A program made the translations under genes and the position numbers. A DNA stretch of 64,000 nucleotides from Streptomyces bikiniensis. Its GTDB lineage: Bacteria > Actinomycetota > Actinomycetes > Streptomycetales > Streptomycetaceae. Below, in pieces: positions 1-8,326 of the stretch. Under the pieces are notes generated by a model, which was not told where the DNA came from, made no database searches, and saw only the letters and a program-made list of their open reading frames with translations. The DNA lies in NCBI GenBank assembly GCA_000716465.1, contig JNWL01000028.1, positions 15,468-79,467 of the forward strand. The letters run 5' to 3'. Numbering within the stretch: the stretch's first letter is position 1; each line of letters opens with the position of its first letter.

Positions 1-159
1 TGGATGAGCGGTATTCGATTGTGGGGGCGTCGGGACTTTCGTTCCCGTGCTCCGACGCGGTTGCCACCCCGACGTGCGGGGGGTCGCCGCGTTGTTCAAG
101 ACTGTAACCGAAGGCCCGGGCGCTTGGACGGCCCGTCCGAACCGCGAGATGGAGATCAC

Positions 160-1101
160 GTGCTGGAAGAGGTGGAGCGCTGGCTGTCCCGGCGGTCCTG
201 GTCCGTGGCGGACCGGCCGCTGGAGCGGATCCTCGCCGCCAAACGTGCGACGACGGTCAGCGTGGTGCTGCCGGCGCTGAACGAGGAGGCGACCGTCGGG
301 GACATCGTGGGCGTGATCCGCCGCGAGCTGATGTCGGAGGCGGTGCCGCTCGTGGACGAGCTGGTGGTGCTCGACTCGGGCTCCACGGACCGCACGGCGG
401 AGGTCGCCGCGGCGGCCGGGGCGCGGGTGGTCGCGCGCGACGACGTACTTCCCCGGATACCGGCCGTGCCCGGCAAGGGCGAGGTCCTGTGGCGGTCACT
501 GATGGTGACGAGCGGGGACGTGGTGTGCTTCGTGGACGCGGATCTGCGGGACTTCTCGGCGGACTTCGTGACGGGGATCGTGGGCCCGCTCCTGACCGAC
601 CCCGACGTGCACCTCGTGAAGGCGATGTACGACCGCCCGCTGGGCGACTCCCCAGGCCAGGGGGGCCGGGTGACGGAGCTGATGGCCCGCCCGGTCCTGA
701 ACCTGCACTGGCCGCAGCTGGCCGGCTTCGTGCAGCCGCTCGGCGGCGAGTACGCGGCCCGTCGCTCGCTCCTGGAGCGGCTGCCCTTCCCGGTCGGTTA
801 CGGAGTGGAGCTGGGGCTGCTCGTGGACGCGCTGCACACGGTGGGCCTGGACGGGCTCGCGCAGGTGGACGTGGGGGTGCGCAAGCACCGGCACCAGGAC
901 GGGCACGCGCTCGGCCGGATGGCGGCGACGATCTACCGGACGGCGCAGCTGAGGCTGTCGCGGGGGCATCTGGTGCGGCCGTGGCTGACCCAGTTCGAGC
1001 GGGGCGAGGAGGGCTTCGAGCCGCGGACGTACGCGGTGGACACGGAGGAGCGGCCGCCGATGGCGGAGGTCGCGGAGTACGCGCGCCGCCGCGTGGCGTA
1101 A
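160..1101 (+). CDS. gpgS: glucosyl-3-phosphoglycerate synthase
   Basis: A GT-A fold glycosyltransferase of the GT81/GT2-like type that would transfer glucose from an NDP-glucose to 3-phosphoglycerate, the first step of glucosylglycerate synthesis. The sequence shows the nucleotide-binding start VSVVLPALNEE (residues 33-43), LDSGSTDRT, the metal-binding DAD at about 126-128, and a conserved EYAARR region. The 313-residue length fits the family. I chose the GTG at 160 because GGAG lies five bases upstream; the frame is open further upstream to 4 without good support. It lies just upstream of otsA and near otsB, so compatible-solute synthesis is a coherent context. Family call is confident; substrate is inferred from the family. 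Confidence 0.87.
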   Translation: MLEEVERWLSRRSWSVADRPLERILAAKRATTVSVVLPALNEEATVGDIVGVIRRELMSEAVPLVDELVVLDSGSTDRTAEVAAAAGARVVARDDVLPRIPAVPGKGEVLWRSLMVTSGDVVCFVDADLRDFSADFVTGIVGPLLTDPDVHLVKAMYDRPLGDSPGQGGRVTELMARPVLNLHWPQLAGFVQPLGGEYAARRSLLERLPFPVGYGVELGLLVDALHTVGLDGLAQVDVGVRKHRHQDGHALGRMAATIYRTAQLRLSRGHLVRPWLTQFERGEEGFEPRTYAVDTEERPPMAEVAEYARRRVA

Positions 1102-1139
1102 CGCACGCTTATGACCCGTTTTACATACATTCACTGTCC

Positions 1140-1466
1140 ATGGGTTCCATGGACTTCGGACGACGGCGTACGGGCAGGGTGCTGGCGGCGGCGGGCCTGA
1201 CGGCGGTCGCGTGGGCGCCCACGGCGGCGGGCGCGGCGCCGGTGCCGCCGCCCTCCGTCCCCCTCCACGCGCACGCGTCCCCGGCGCCGGGCGCACCGGG
1301 CGCACCGGGCGCACCGGGCGCACCGGGCGCACCGGGAAAGGCGACCACTCCGCCCCACCCCCGGGGCAATGAGGAACGCCTCTGGCTGCTCGGCGGCCTG
1401 GTGGCGGCCCTTGCGGCGACGGGCCTGGTGGCGAGGGCGGCCCTGCGGGCCCACTCCGCCCCCTGA
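1140..1466 (+). CDS. small secreted/anchored protein with GAP repeats
   Basis: About 108 residues, function unknown. The N-terminus has basic residues followed by a hydrophobic stretch ending in an Ala-rich cleavage-like region, then a Pro/Ala linker with five Gly-Ala-Pro repeats, and a C-terminal hydrophobic segment (LWLLGGLVAALAATGLVA) followed by basic residues, as in a membrane anchor. The GAP run is encoded by a 9-bp DNA repeat. ATG at 1140 and ATG at 1149 are both possible starts; neither has a strong Shine-Dalgarno sequence. It fills the gap between gpgS and otsA on the same strand. Real but unassigned. Confidence 0.6.
   Translation: MGSMDFGRRRTGRVLAAAGLTAVAWAPTAAGAAPVPPPSVPLHAHASPAPGAPGAPGAPGAPGAPGKATTPPHPRGNEERLWLLGGLVAALAATGLVARAALRAHSAP
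1293..1338. repeat. 9-bp tandem repeat encoding Gly-Ala-Pro
   Basis: Five near-perfect copies of GCACCGGGC lie inside the small anchored protein gene and keep its reading frame. Length variation here would add or remove GAP units. Confidence 0.85.
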
Positions 1467-1531
1467 CCCCTCCCGGGCCCGGCCCCCGTGACCCTGGGTG
1501 GCCGGATCCCCCTCGTCTTGTATACGTACGT

Positions 1532-1558
1532 TTGAGCGTTTACGGGACGGGCTAGGTT
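1532..1558 (+). promoter_or_regulatory. probable otsA promoter, leaderless
   Basis: TTGAGC (1532-1537) and TAGGTT (1553-1558) are spaced by 15 bases. The -10-like hexamer ends six bases before the otsA ATG and no Shine-Dalgarno sequence is visible, so a leaderless transcript is likely. Inference from spacing only. Confidence 0.4.
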
Positions 1559-1564
1559 CGCCAC

Positions 1565-2926
<1,362 letters not shown>

Positions 2927-2943
2927 GACCCGGAGGAGCCCAC

Positions 2944-3480
2944 GTGCCCACGGGACTGCGCCACTACACGAACGCCCACGAGGTCACCGCTCCCCTGATC
3001 GCGGCGTACGCGAAGGTGCGCGAGCCCCTGCTGCACCTGCCGAACTACGCCGTGCCGACCTTCGCCGAACGCCTGGAGCGTCACGGCGGAGAGCCGGGAT
3101 TCGAAGCGGTGCTCGCGTTCGACGCCGAGGGGCGGCCGGTGGGTTACGCGTACGGCAACACGGTGGAGAGCGGGGACCGCTGGTGGAAGAGGATGGGCGA
3201 GGTGGACCCCGCCTTCACCCGTGCACCGGCCTTGGCCCTGAAGGAGATCGGCGTGACGGTCCCCCACCGGGGAACCGGGCTGGCACGGCGCATCCACGAC
3301 GCACTCCTCGCCGGCCGCAGCGAGGCGTACGTGTCGCTGATGGTCAACGCGTCGGCCGGTGACGGGAAGGTCCGGCGGGTCTACGAGGCCTGGGGGTACG
3401 AGGCGATCGGCACGAGCCGCCCGTCCCCGGAGTCGCCCGTACTCACCGCGATGATCCGACCGGTCAGGACCGCGGCCTGA
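2944..3480 (+). CDS. GNAT family N-acetyltransferase
   Basis: A 178-residue acetyltransferase of unknown substrate. The acetyl-CoA binding stretch is IGVTVPHRGTGLARRIHDAL, followed by VNASAGDGKVRRVYEAWGY, typical of GNAT motif A and the C-terminal strand. The GTG start is supported by GGAGGAG five bases upstream, and the gene follows otsA after 17 bases, so it may be cotranscribed with it. Substrate cannot be read from the sequence. Confidence 0.85.
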   Translation: MPTGLRHYTNAHEVTAPLIAAYAKVREPLLHLPNYAVPTFAERLERHGGEPGFEAVLAFDAEGRPVGYAYGNTVESGDRWWKRMGEVDPAFTRAPALALKEIGVTVPHRGTGLARRIHDALLAGRSEAYVSLMVNASAGDGKVRRVYEAWGYEAIGTSRPSPESPVLTAMIRPVRTAA

Positions 3481-3492
3481 CGGGGGCCGGGC

Positions 3493-4008
3493 TCACGCGT
3501 CCCCGTCGTCCCCGCTGTCGCCACCGTCGATGACGGTCAGCCCGGCGCCCTTCCGCGTGTACGGGTCGGGGGCGTCGGCCGGAATGCTCTGGACGGCCCG
3601 GCCCTGAGCGGCCCCGTTGCCGTTGAAGACGAAGTCGGGGCGGATGCGCCAATCACGACCGTCGGGATAGATGAAGCCCGCCTCCGCAAGCTGCTTGAGG
3701 GACCTCGACACGGTCGGCTGCGACATGCCCACCTGCTCGGCGAACTTGGCCTGGGTCTCCACCCGGACAAGACCGTGGTCCTTGCGGTTTTGGAGAGCGC
3801 ACATCTTGTGGAACAGCTTGTAGCACGCCCCGCTGAGATCCGCTTCGGCCAGGGCGTTGTGGGCCTCGTACCCCATCGTGGTGTACCCACCTCCCCGGAA
3901 CCAGAGCCCGTGCGCGGCACTGACCGACGAGTGCACGGTGAGGTCCTGCACCTCGCCCGTGGTCCGGTTGACCGTCTCGATCCTGGTCACTCGTCGGGCC
4001 GCGCGCAA
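3493..4008 (-). CDS. RepL-like / MarR-like winged-helix protein
   Basis: A 171-residue protein with a winged-helix core: ACYKLFHKMCALQNRKDHGLVR, then a helix-turn-helix AKFAEQVGMSQPTVSRSLKQL and a wing reaching FIYPDGRDWRIRPDFVFNG. This resembles the RepL plasmid replication/regulator family and related Streptomyces regulators. The start is TTG at 4006-4008 with GGAGG six bases upstream. The acidic Asp-rich tail is short. It sits beside a tRNA-like sequence, in an AT-richer patch unlike its neighbours, which hints at an old integrated element, but no integrase or second att copy is visible. It could equally be a stand-alone transcription factor. Confidence 0.65.
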   Translation of the reverse strand: MRAARRVTRIETVNRTTGEVQDLTVHSSVSAAHGLWFRGGGYTTMGYEAHNALAEADLSGACYKLFHKMCALQNRKDHGLVRVETQAKFAEQVGMSQPTVSRSLKQLAEAGFIYPDGRDWRIRPDFVFNGNGAAQGRAVQSIPADAPDPYTRKGAGLTVIDGGDSGDDGDA

Positions 4009-4082
4009 AGGGTACCTCCGTGGCTGGGTGAAATCATCCAGGGCTGGATAGCTTCTGCCGAACCCTTCGGCATCTTATTCAT
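3987..4082 (-). CDS. possible 31-residue leader peptide before the RepL-like gene
   Basis: On the minus strand GGAGG (4097-4101) precedes a three-codon frame, Met-Arg-Lys-stop (4090-4079). Its stop overlaps, as ATGA, the ATG of a 31-codon frame running to 3987. That frame contains the Shine-Dalgarno sequence of the RepL-like gene and overlaps its TTG start by 22 bases in another frame. The spacing suggests translational coupling or attenuation. No homology is known to me, so it may be chance. Confidence 0.3.
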   Translation of the reverse strand: MNKMPKGSAEAIQPWMISPSHGGTLCARPDE

Positions 4083-4131
4083 TTTCGCATTCTAATCCTC
4101 CACGAAGTCGGGCTTCTATTCATTTTCGCAT
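4076..4131. repeat. two 15-bp direct repeats upstream of the RepL-like gene
   Basis: TATTCATTTTCGCAT occurs at 4076-4090 and again, identical, at 4117-4131, 41 bp apart, in an AT-rich stretch. On the minus strand each reads ATGCGAAAATGAATA, which includes a Met-Arg-Lys-stop mini-frame. They could be operators or iteron-like sites for the adjacent winged-helix protein. Confidence 0.6.
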
Positions 4132-4447
4132 AGTCAATCTACAGGGCCGCAACACGGCCCAGCTGTTTGCGCAGGTCAGCGGCTCACCCCGGCCGCTCCG
4201 TCTTAAGTAGGCAAGCGCGCCCGCCGTACGGGGAGCCCCTGCGGTACTCGCTCCGCTCCGTTCCTCGGGGGTGCCCCACCCTCGCCACGGGCTCGTGCAG
4301 GCCGCCGTGGGCCGAGGTCGTGGCATCAGGAGAAGCGTGGCCGGGGTCGGTGGGTGGTTGCCGTGCACACGTGGCGGGTGCTCTTTCGGCTCTCCCGCCA
4401 CCTGGGCTGACTTTCGTCGGCCGAGGTCACGACGGGGTCTCACGGGA
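4132..4447. other. intergenic stretch with no recognised gene
   Basis: Between the upstream repeat and the tRNA-like sequence I see no convincing coding frame. A TTGACT hexamer lies at 4132-4137 on the minus strand, without a good -10 at the usual distance. No second copy of the tRNA 3' end was found here. Confidence 0.5.
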
Positions 4448-4521
4448 CGGGGCCGGCCGGATTCGAACCGGCGTCCTCCTACATGCGGTGAAGGCGCGAC
4501 GACCGCTGCGCTACGAGCCCC
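4448..4521 (-). tRNA. aberrant tRNA-like sequence, anticodon undetermined
   Basis: The minus strand gives a 7-bp acceptor stem (GGGGC.CG with CGGCCCC) only if one T is bulged, then T8-A9, a perfect D-stem GCGC/GCGC, and a perfect T-arm GCCGG-TTCGAAT-CCGGC. The region between the D- and T-stems does not fold into a normal five-base-pair anticodon stem with T33, so no anticodon can be assigned. It is either a degenerate tRNA, a decoy, or a tRNA scar of an integrated element. No CCA is encoded. Confidence 0.5.
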
Positions 4522-4581
4522 GTCCCGCCCGTGATCCTACGAGACGCCCGCGCCCCGTCGCCTCCGGATATGCGGGCCCGG

Positions 4582-5424
4582 TCAGTCCCCCCGTACCGCC
4601 TCCGCCAGCGTCGTCAGGAAGTCCACCACGCCCGCCGGGCCCGGGACCGAGAGGTCGGCGCGGTCGGAGAGTTCCGGGACCTCGCCGGAGTCGCTGCAGA
4701 CCAGGAGGCCGGGGGTGCCGTCGGCACGGAGCTTCTCCACGGCGGCGAAGGCGGGCAGGTCGCCCAGGTCGTCGCCCGCGTACAGCACGGACCCGGCACC
4801 CGCCTCCCGTGCGTACGAGGCGAGCGCCACGCCCTTGTCCACGCCCGGGGGCCGCAGCTCCAGGACCATCCGGCCGGGCTCCAGGACGAGGCCGTGGCCG
4901 GTGGCCAGGTCGGTGAGGGGGCCCTTCAGCGCTTCGAAGGCGCCTTCCGGGTCGGCGGCCCTGCGGGTGTGGACCGCGACCGCGCGGCCCTTCTCCTCGA
5001 TCCAGACGCCCCGCCACGCCCCGGCCCGGTCGAGGAAGCCGGGCAGCTCGGCACGGACGGCGGCCACGCCCGGGGGGACGGGGGCGGCCTGCACCGTGCC
5101 GGTGGTGGCGTCCCAGCGTTCGGCGCCGTAGTGGCCGAGGACGACCAGGCGCTCCAGACCGGGGACGCCGGCGAAGCCGCCGTGGCGGACGGCGACCCCG
5201 GCGGGCCGGCCGGTCACGACGGCGACGGAGGCGACCCGGGGAGCGAGGGCCGCGAGGGCGGCCACGGCGCCGGGGTGGGCGCGGGCCGATTCGGGGTCGG
5301 GCACGATGTCGGCGAGCGTGCCGTCGAAGTCGAGGGCGACGACGGCCTCCTGCGGCCGCGCGAGGAGCGCGGCCAGGCCGTCGCGGCCGGCGGACGTGGT
5401 CGGATGCGGAAGGCTGGTGACCAT
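4582..5424 (-). CDS. otsB: trehalose-6-phosphate phosphatase
   Basis: HAD-superfamily phosphatase that dephosphorylates the OtsA product to trehalose. The nucleophile motif is ALDFDGTLAD (D32 and D34) and the acidic motif is YAGDDLGDLPAF; ELRPPGVDKG carries the conserved Lys. About 280 residues, normal for the family. I took the ATG at 5424, with GGA five bases upstream; a GTG at 5440-5442 in the same frame is an alternative. The phosphatase is transcribed away from the DUF3263 gene's promoter region, on the same strand. Confidence 0.93.
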   Translation of the reverse strand: MVTSLPHPTTSAGRDGLAALLARPQEAVVALDFDGTLADIVPDPESARAHPGAVAALAALAPRVASVAVVTGRPAGVAVRHGGFAGVPGLERLVVLGHYGAERWDATTGTVQAAPVPPGVAAVRAELPGFLDRAGAWRGVWIEEKGRAVAVHTRRAADPEGAFEALKGPLTDLATGHGLVLEPGRMVLELRPPGVDKGVALASYAREAGAGSVLYAGDDLGDLPAFAAVEKLRADGTPGLLVCSDSGEVPELSDRADLSVPGPAGVVDFLTTLAEAVRGD

Positions 5425-5537
5425 GCTTCCGACCCTACCCACGCGGGGCGTCCCCTACCTTCCGGATCTCCCGGCGCCCGCGCCCGCCCGCCTTCTTCCG
5501 GCCTTTCCGCCGCCGTCCGCCCGCCTCCCGCGCCCGC

Positions 5538-5825
5538 CTACCTCCTGCGCTGCCGCTCCTCGCGGACCCGGCGCAGGCGGTTGACCGTCACCGGGTCGTG
5601 GGCCAGGGCGCGCGGGTCGTCGAGGAGGGCGTTGAGGAGCTGGTAGTAGCGGGTCGGGGATAGGCCCAGGCCCTCGCGGACGGCCCGCTCCTTGGCGCCG
5701 GGCCCCGGCCAGGAGCGGCGCTCGACGGCGAGGAGGGCCCGCTCCTGCTCGGTGAGGGGGGCTGGGCCCCGGGCGGTCCCGGACTCGCCGTCCTCACCAC
5801 GCGTCGCTTCCCGGTCCTCGCTCAT
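5538..5825 (-). CDS. DUF3263 family small protein
   Basis: A 95-residue basic protein. The core LTEQERALLAVERRSWPGPGAKERAVRE.LGLSPTRYYQLLNALLDD is the DUF3263 helix-turn-helix-like domain found across Actinobacteria. An acidic N-terminal tail precedes it and an Arg-rich tail follows. It lies 12 bases downstream of the sugar-binding lipoprotein on the same strand. DNA binding is plausible from the fold but not shown; molecular role unknown. Confidence 0.8.
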   Translation of the reverse strand: MSEDREATRGEDGESGTARGPAPLTEQERALLAVERRSWPGPGAKERAVREGLGLSPTRYYQLLNALLDDPRALAHDPVTVNRLRRVREERQRRR

Positions 5826-5837
5826 ACGACCAACTTA

Positions 5838-7145
5838 TTACTCGGCAGCCTCCGCCGCCGTCGCCACGCGTCCGATCGAGCCCAGGACCTCGGCCGGGCG
5901 GCCGGTCGGGGTGACGGCCTTGCCGATGTTCTGCTTGACGTTCTCGCTGACCTTGGCCCACGAGGTCTTGCCGACCGGCGGGAGCTGCGCGTCGGGGAGG
6001 ACCTTGAGGAAGACGCGCAGGTTGGCGTGCTCGGGGTCGGTCTCCATGCGGGTGGAGGCGCTGACGGTGACCGGCAGCAGGTCGTTGTCCCCGGCGAACT
6101 TCAGGACGTTCTCGTCGTTGAAGGCGAAGTTCAGGAAGTCGCCGATCTCCTTGCGGTGGCCGTTCTGCTTGAAGCCCATGATCCAGTCGGCGACGCCCAT
6201 GGAGGTCTTGGAGGGGCCGTCGGCGCCGGGGAGCGGGACCTGCCCGACCTCGACGCCCTTCTTCGCGGCCTCCTTGAGGAGCGAGGGGTGGCCGTTGAGC
6301 ATGCCGACCTCGCCGTTCGCGAAGGCGGTGAAGGCGGCCTTGCGGTTGAGCTTGCCGGGGGCGACGGGTCCGGTGAGGTCCTTGCCGACGAGGTTGGTCC
6401 GCAGCCACTCGAAGGTGCGCACGTTGGTCTCGGAGTCGACCGCGTAGTGGTCGCTGGCGTCGGTCCAGCCGCCCTCGCCCGCGAGCAGCCACATCATGGC
6501 CTCGGCCTGGGCCTCCTCGGGGCCGAGCGGCAGCGCGAAGGGGGTCCGGACGCCCTCCTTCTTGAGCTTCGCGGCGGCCGCGGCCAGCTCGTTCCAGGTG
6601 GTGGGCGGCGTGACGCCGGCCTTCTCGAAGAGGGCCTTGTTGTAGAAGAGGGGGCGCGTGGAGGCGACGAAGGGCAGGCCGTACTGGGTCTGCTTGTGCT
6701 CGCCCGCGGCGGCGAGCCGGGGGAGGAAGTTGGCCTGGACGGGTATGGAGAGGAGTTCGTCGGCGGAGTAGAGCTGGCCGGCGGCCGCGTAGTCGGCGTA
6801 GGCGCCGATCTGCGCGATGTCGGGGGCCTGGCCGGCCTCGACCATCTCGGCGACCTTGCGGTCGACGTCGTCCCAGGACTCGACCTGGACCTGGATCTTG
6901 ATCCCGGGGTGCTTCGCCTCGAAGGCGGCGGCGAGGTCGGTCCAGTACTTCTTGGTGGAGTCGCCGCCGGTCAGGTCGTACTCGGCGGCGACCAGCTTCA
7001 GGGTCACGTCGCCGGAGTCGCCGCCCAGGGAACCGCAGCCGGAGACCGTCATGGTCAGGCCGAGGGCCGCGGCGGCCGCGGTCAGTCCAAGAAATCGTCG
7101 CCGCTCCACGGCTTCATCCACCTTTTGCTCGTCGTTGAGCTGCAC
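5838..7145 (-). CDS. carbohydrate ABC transporter substrate-binding lipoprotein
   Basis: A 435-residue extracellular sugar-binding protein of the SBP_bac_1 family. The N-terminus has twin arginines RRRFLG (15-20), a hydrophobic stretch and a lipobox V-S-G-C (Cys37), suggesting Tat export and lipid anchoring. The mature part begins VTLKLVAAEYDL and has typical solute-binding strands. No permease genes lie next to it; the shared ATPase msiK is about 27 kb away in this window. It is divergent from the ROK kinase and nagA, so an amino sugar or related oligosaccharide ligand is plausible but inferred. Start is GTG at 7143-7145. Confidence 0.87.
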   Translation of the reverse strand: MQLNDEQKVDEAVERRRFLGLTAAAAALGLTMTVSGCGSLGGDSGDVTLKLVAAEYDLTGGDSTKKYWTDLAAAFEAKHPGIKIQVQVESWDDVDRKVAEMVEAGQAPDIAQIGAYADYAAAGQLYSADELLSIPVQANFLPRLAAAGEHKQTQYGLPFVASTRPLFYNKALFEKAGVTPPTTWNELAAAAAKLKKEGVRTPFALPLGPEEAQAEAMMWLLAGEGGWTDASDHYAVDSETNVRTFEWLRTNLVGKDLTGPVAPGKLNRKAAFTAFANGEVGMLNGHPSLLKEAAKKGVEVGQVPLPGADGPSKTSMGVADWIMGFKQNGHRKEIGDFLNFAFNDENVLKFAGDNDLLPVTVSASTRMETDPEHANLRVFLKVLPDAQLPPVGKTSWAKVSENVKQNIGKAVTPTGRPAEVLGSIGRVATAAEAAE

Positions 7146-7331
7146 TGAGCTGCACGTTTGCTCTCGTCAGGGCCGCAAGTCTGCCCCGCACCCGCCATAA
7201 GGTCTACACCACTCGGATATCACTTCCGCAACACCCTTTCCGAAATGCCGCGGATCGGACGCCCCGGGGAGGCGGGGGACGGGCCCGCGCTCCGGGAATC
7301 GAATTTGTATCCGCACGCAACAATCCTCGGC

Positions 7332-7347
7332 AGTGGACTAGACCTTT
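7332..7347. promoter_or_regulatory. DasR-type operator (dre site) before the ROK kinase
   Basis: AGTGGACTAGACCTTT is centred on CTAG and close to the published dre palindrome (ACTGGTCTAGACCAGT type). It lies 29 bases upstream of the kinase start. The core GTGGACTAGACCT recurs exactly before msiK at 33855-33867. Known family biology: DasR is a GntR repressor released by glucosamine-6-phosphate, and nagK/nagA are among its targets. Confidence 0.75.
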
Positions 7348-7375
7348 TGCCCCTCCGCGCGCCAGACTGTTCCAC

Positions 7376-8326
7376 GTGAAACACGTCATCGCCCTGGATG
7401 TGGGCGGCACCGGCATGAAGGCCGCCCTCGTCGGGGCGGACGGCACCCTGCTCCACGAGGCCCGCCGCGCCACCGGGCGCGACCGGGGCCCCGAGGCCGT
7501 GGTCGAGACGATCCTCGGCTTCGCGGAGGACCTCCGCCTCCTCGGCCAGGAGCGGTACGGAGAGCCCGCCGCGGCCGCCGGAGTCGCCGTCCCCGGAATC
7601 GTCGACGCCGACAACGGCATCGCCGTCTACGCCGCCAACCTCGGCTGGCGCGACGTTCCCATGCGCGAACTCCTCAGCCGCCGCCTCGACGGCATCCCCG
7701 TCGCCCTCGGCCACGACGTGCGCACCGGCGGCCTCGCCGAGGGCCGCATCGGCGCGGGCAACGGCGCCGACCGCTTCCTCTTCGTGCCCCTCGGCACCGG
7801 CATCGCCGGCGCCATCGGCATCGGCGACCGCATCGAGGCCGGCGCCCACGGCTACGCCGGCGAGATCGGCCACATCGTCGTGCGCCCCGGCGGCACCGCC
7901 TGTGGCTGCGGCCAGCGCGGCTGCCTGGAGCGGTACGCCTCCGCCTCCGCCGTCTCCTTCGCCTGGGCCGAGGCCGGCGGCGACCCGGAGGCCGACGCCG
8001 CCGACTGCGCCAAGGCCGTCGACTCCGGCGACCCCATCGCCGTACGGGTCTGGCAGGACGCCGTCGACGCCCTCGCGGACGGCCTGGTCACCGCGCTCAC
8101 CCTGCTGGACCCCCGCACGCTCATCATCGGTGGCGGTCTCGCCGAAGCCGGGGAAACCTTGTTCACACCACTTCGGGCCGCGGTGGAAGAGCGAGTCACG
8201 TTCCAGAAGCTGCCCGCCATCGTCCCGGCGGCCCTCGGGGACACCGCCGGTTGCCTGGGCGCGGGCCTCCTCGCCTGGGACCTGCTCGCCGCCCAGCGCC
8301 CCACCGACTCGGAGGTTTCCGCCTGA
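7376..8326 (+). CDS. ROK family sugar kinase, probably N-acetylglucosamine kinase
   Basis: A 316-residue ROK kinase. It starts MKHVIALDVGGTGMKAAL, the ATP-binding phosphate-1 motif, and has the ROK signature and zinc ligands in CGCGQRGCLERYASASAV. A DasR-type operator lies just upstream and nagA follows with a one-base overlap (TGATG), so the substrate is most likely GlcNAc or a related amino sugar; glucose cannot be excluded from sequence alone. The GTG start at 7376 is the first in-frame start after the operator. Confidence 0.87.
   Translation: MKHVIALDVGGTGMKAALVGADGTLLHEARRATGRDRGPEAVVETILGFAEDLRLLGQERYGEPAAAAGVAVPGIVDADNGIAVYAANLGWRDVPMRELLSRRLDGIPVALGHDVRTGGLAEGRIGAGNGADRFLFVPLGTGIAGAIGIGDRIEAGAHGYAGEIGHIVVRPGGTACGCGQRGCLERYASASAVSFAWAEAGGDPEADAADCAKAVDSGDPIAVRVWQDAVDALADGLVTALTLLDPRTLIIGGGLAEAGETLFTPLRAAVEERVTFQKLPAIVPAALGDTAGCLGAGLLAWDLLAAQRPTDSEVSA

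Noticed and set aside
3480..4521. Complete integrative element between the RepL-like gene and the tRNA-like sequence
   Set aside because: No integrase, excisionase or second copy of the tRNA 3' end was found in the window.
4141..4916. Open frames across the tRNA-like region
   Set aside because: They are high-GC through-frames with no start signal, no family match and an overlap with the tRNA-like sequence and otsB.
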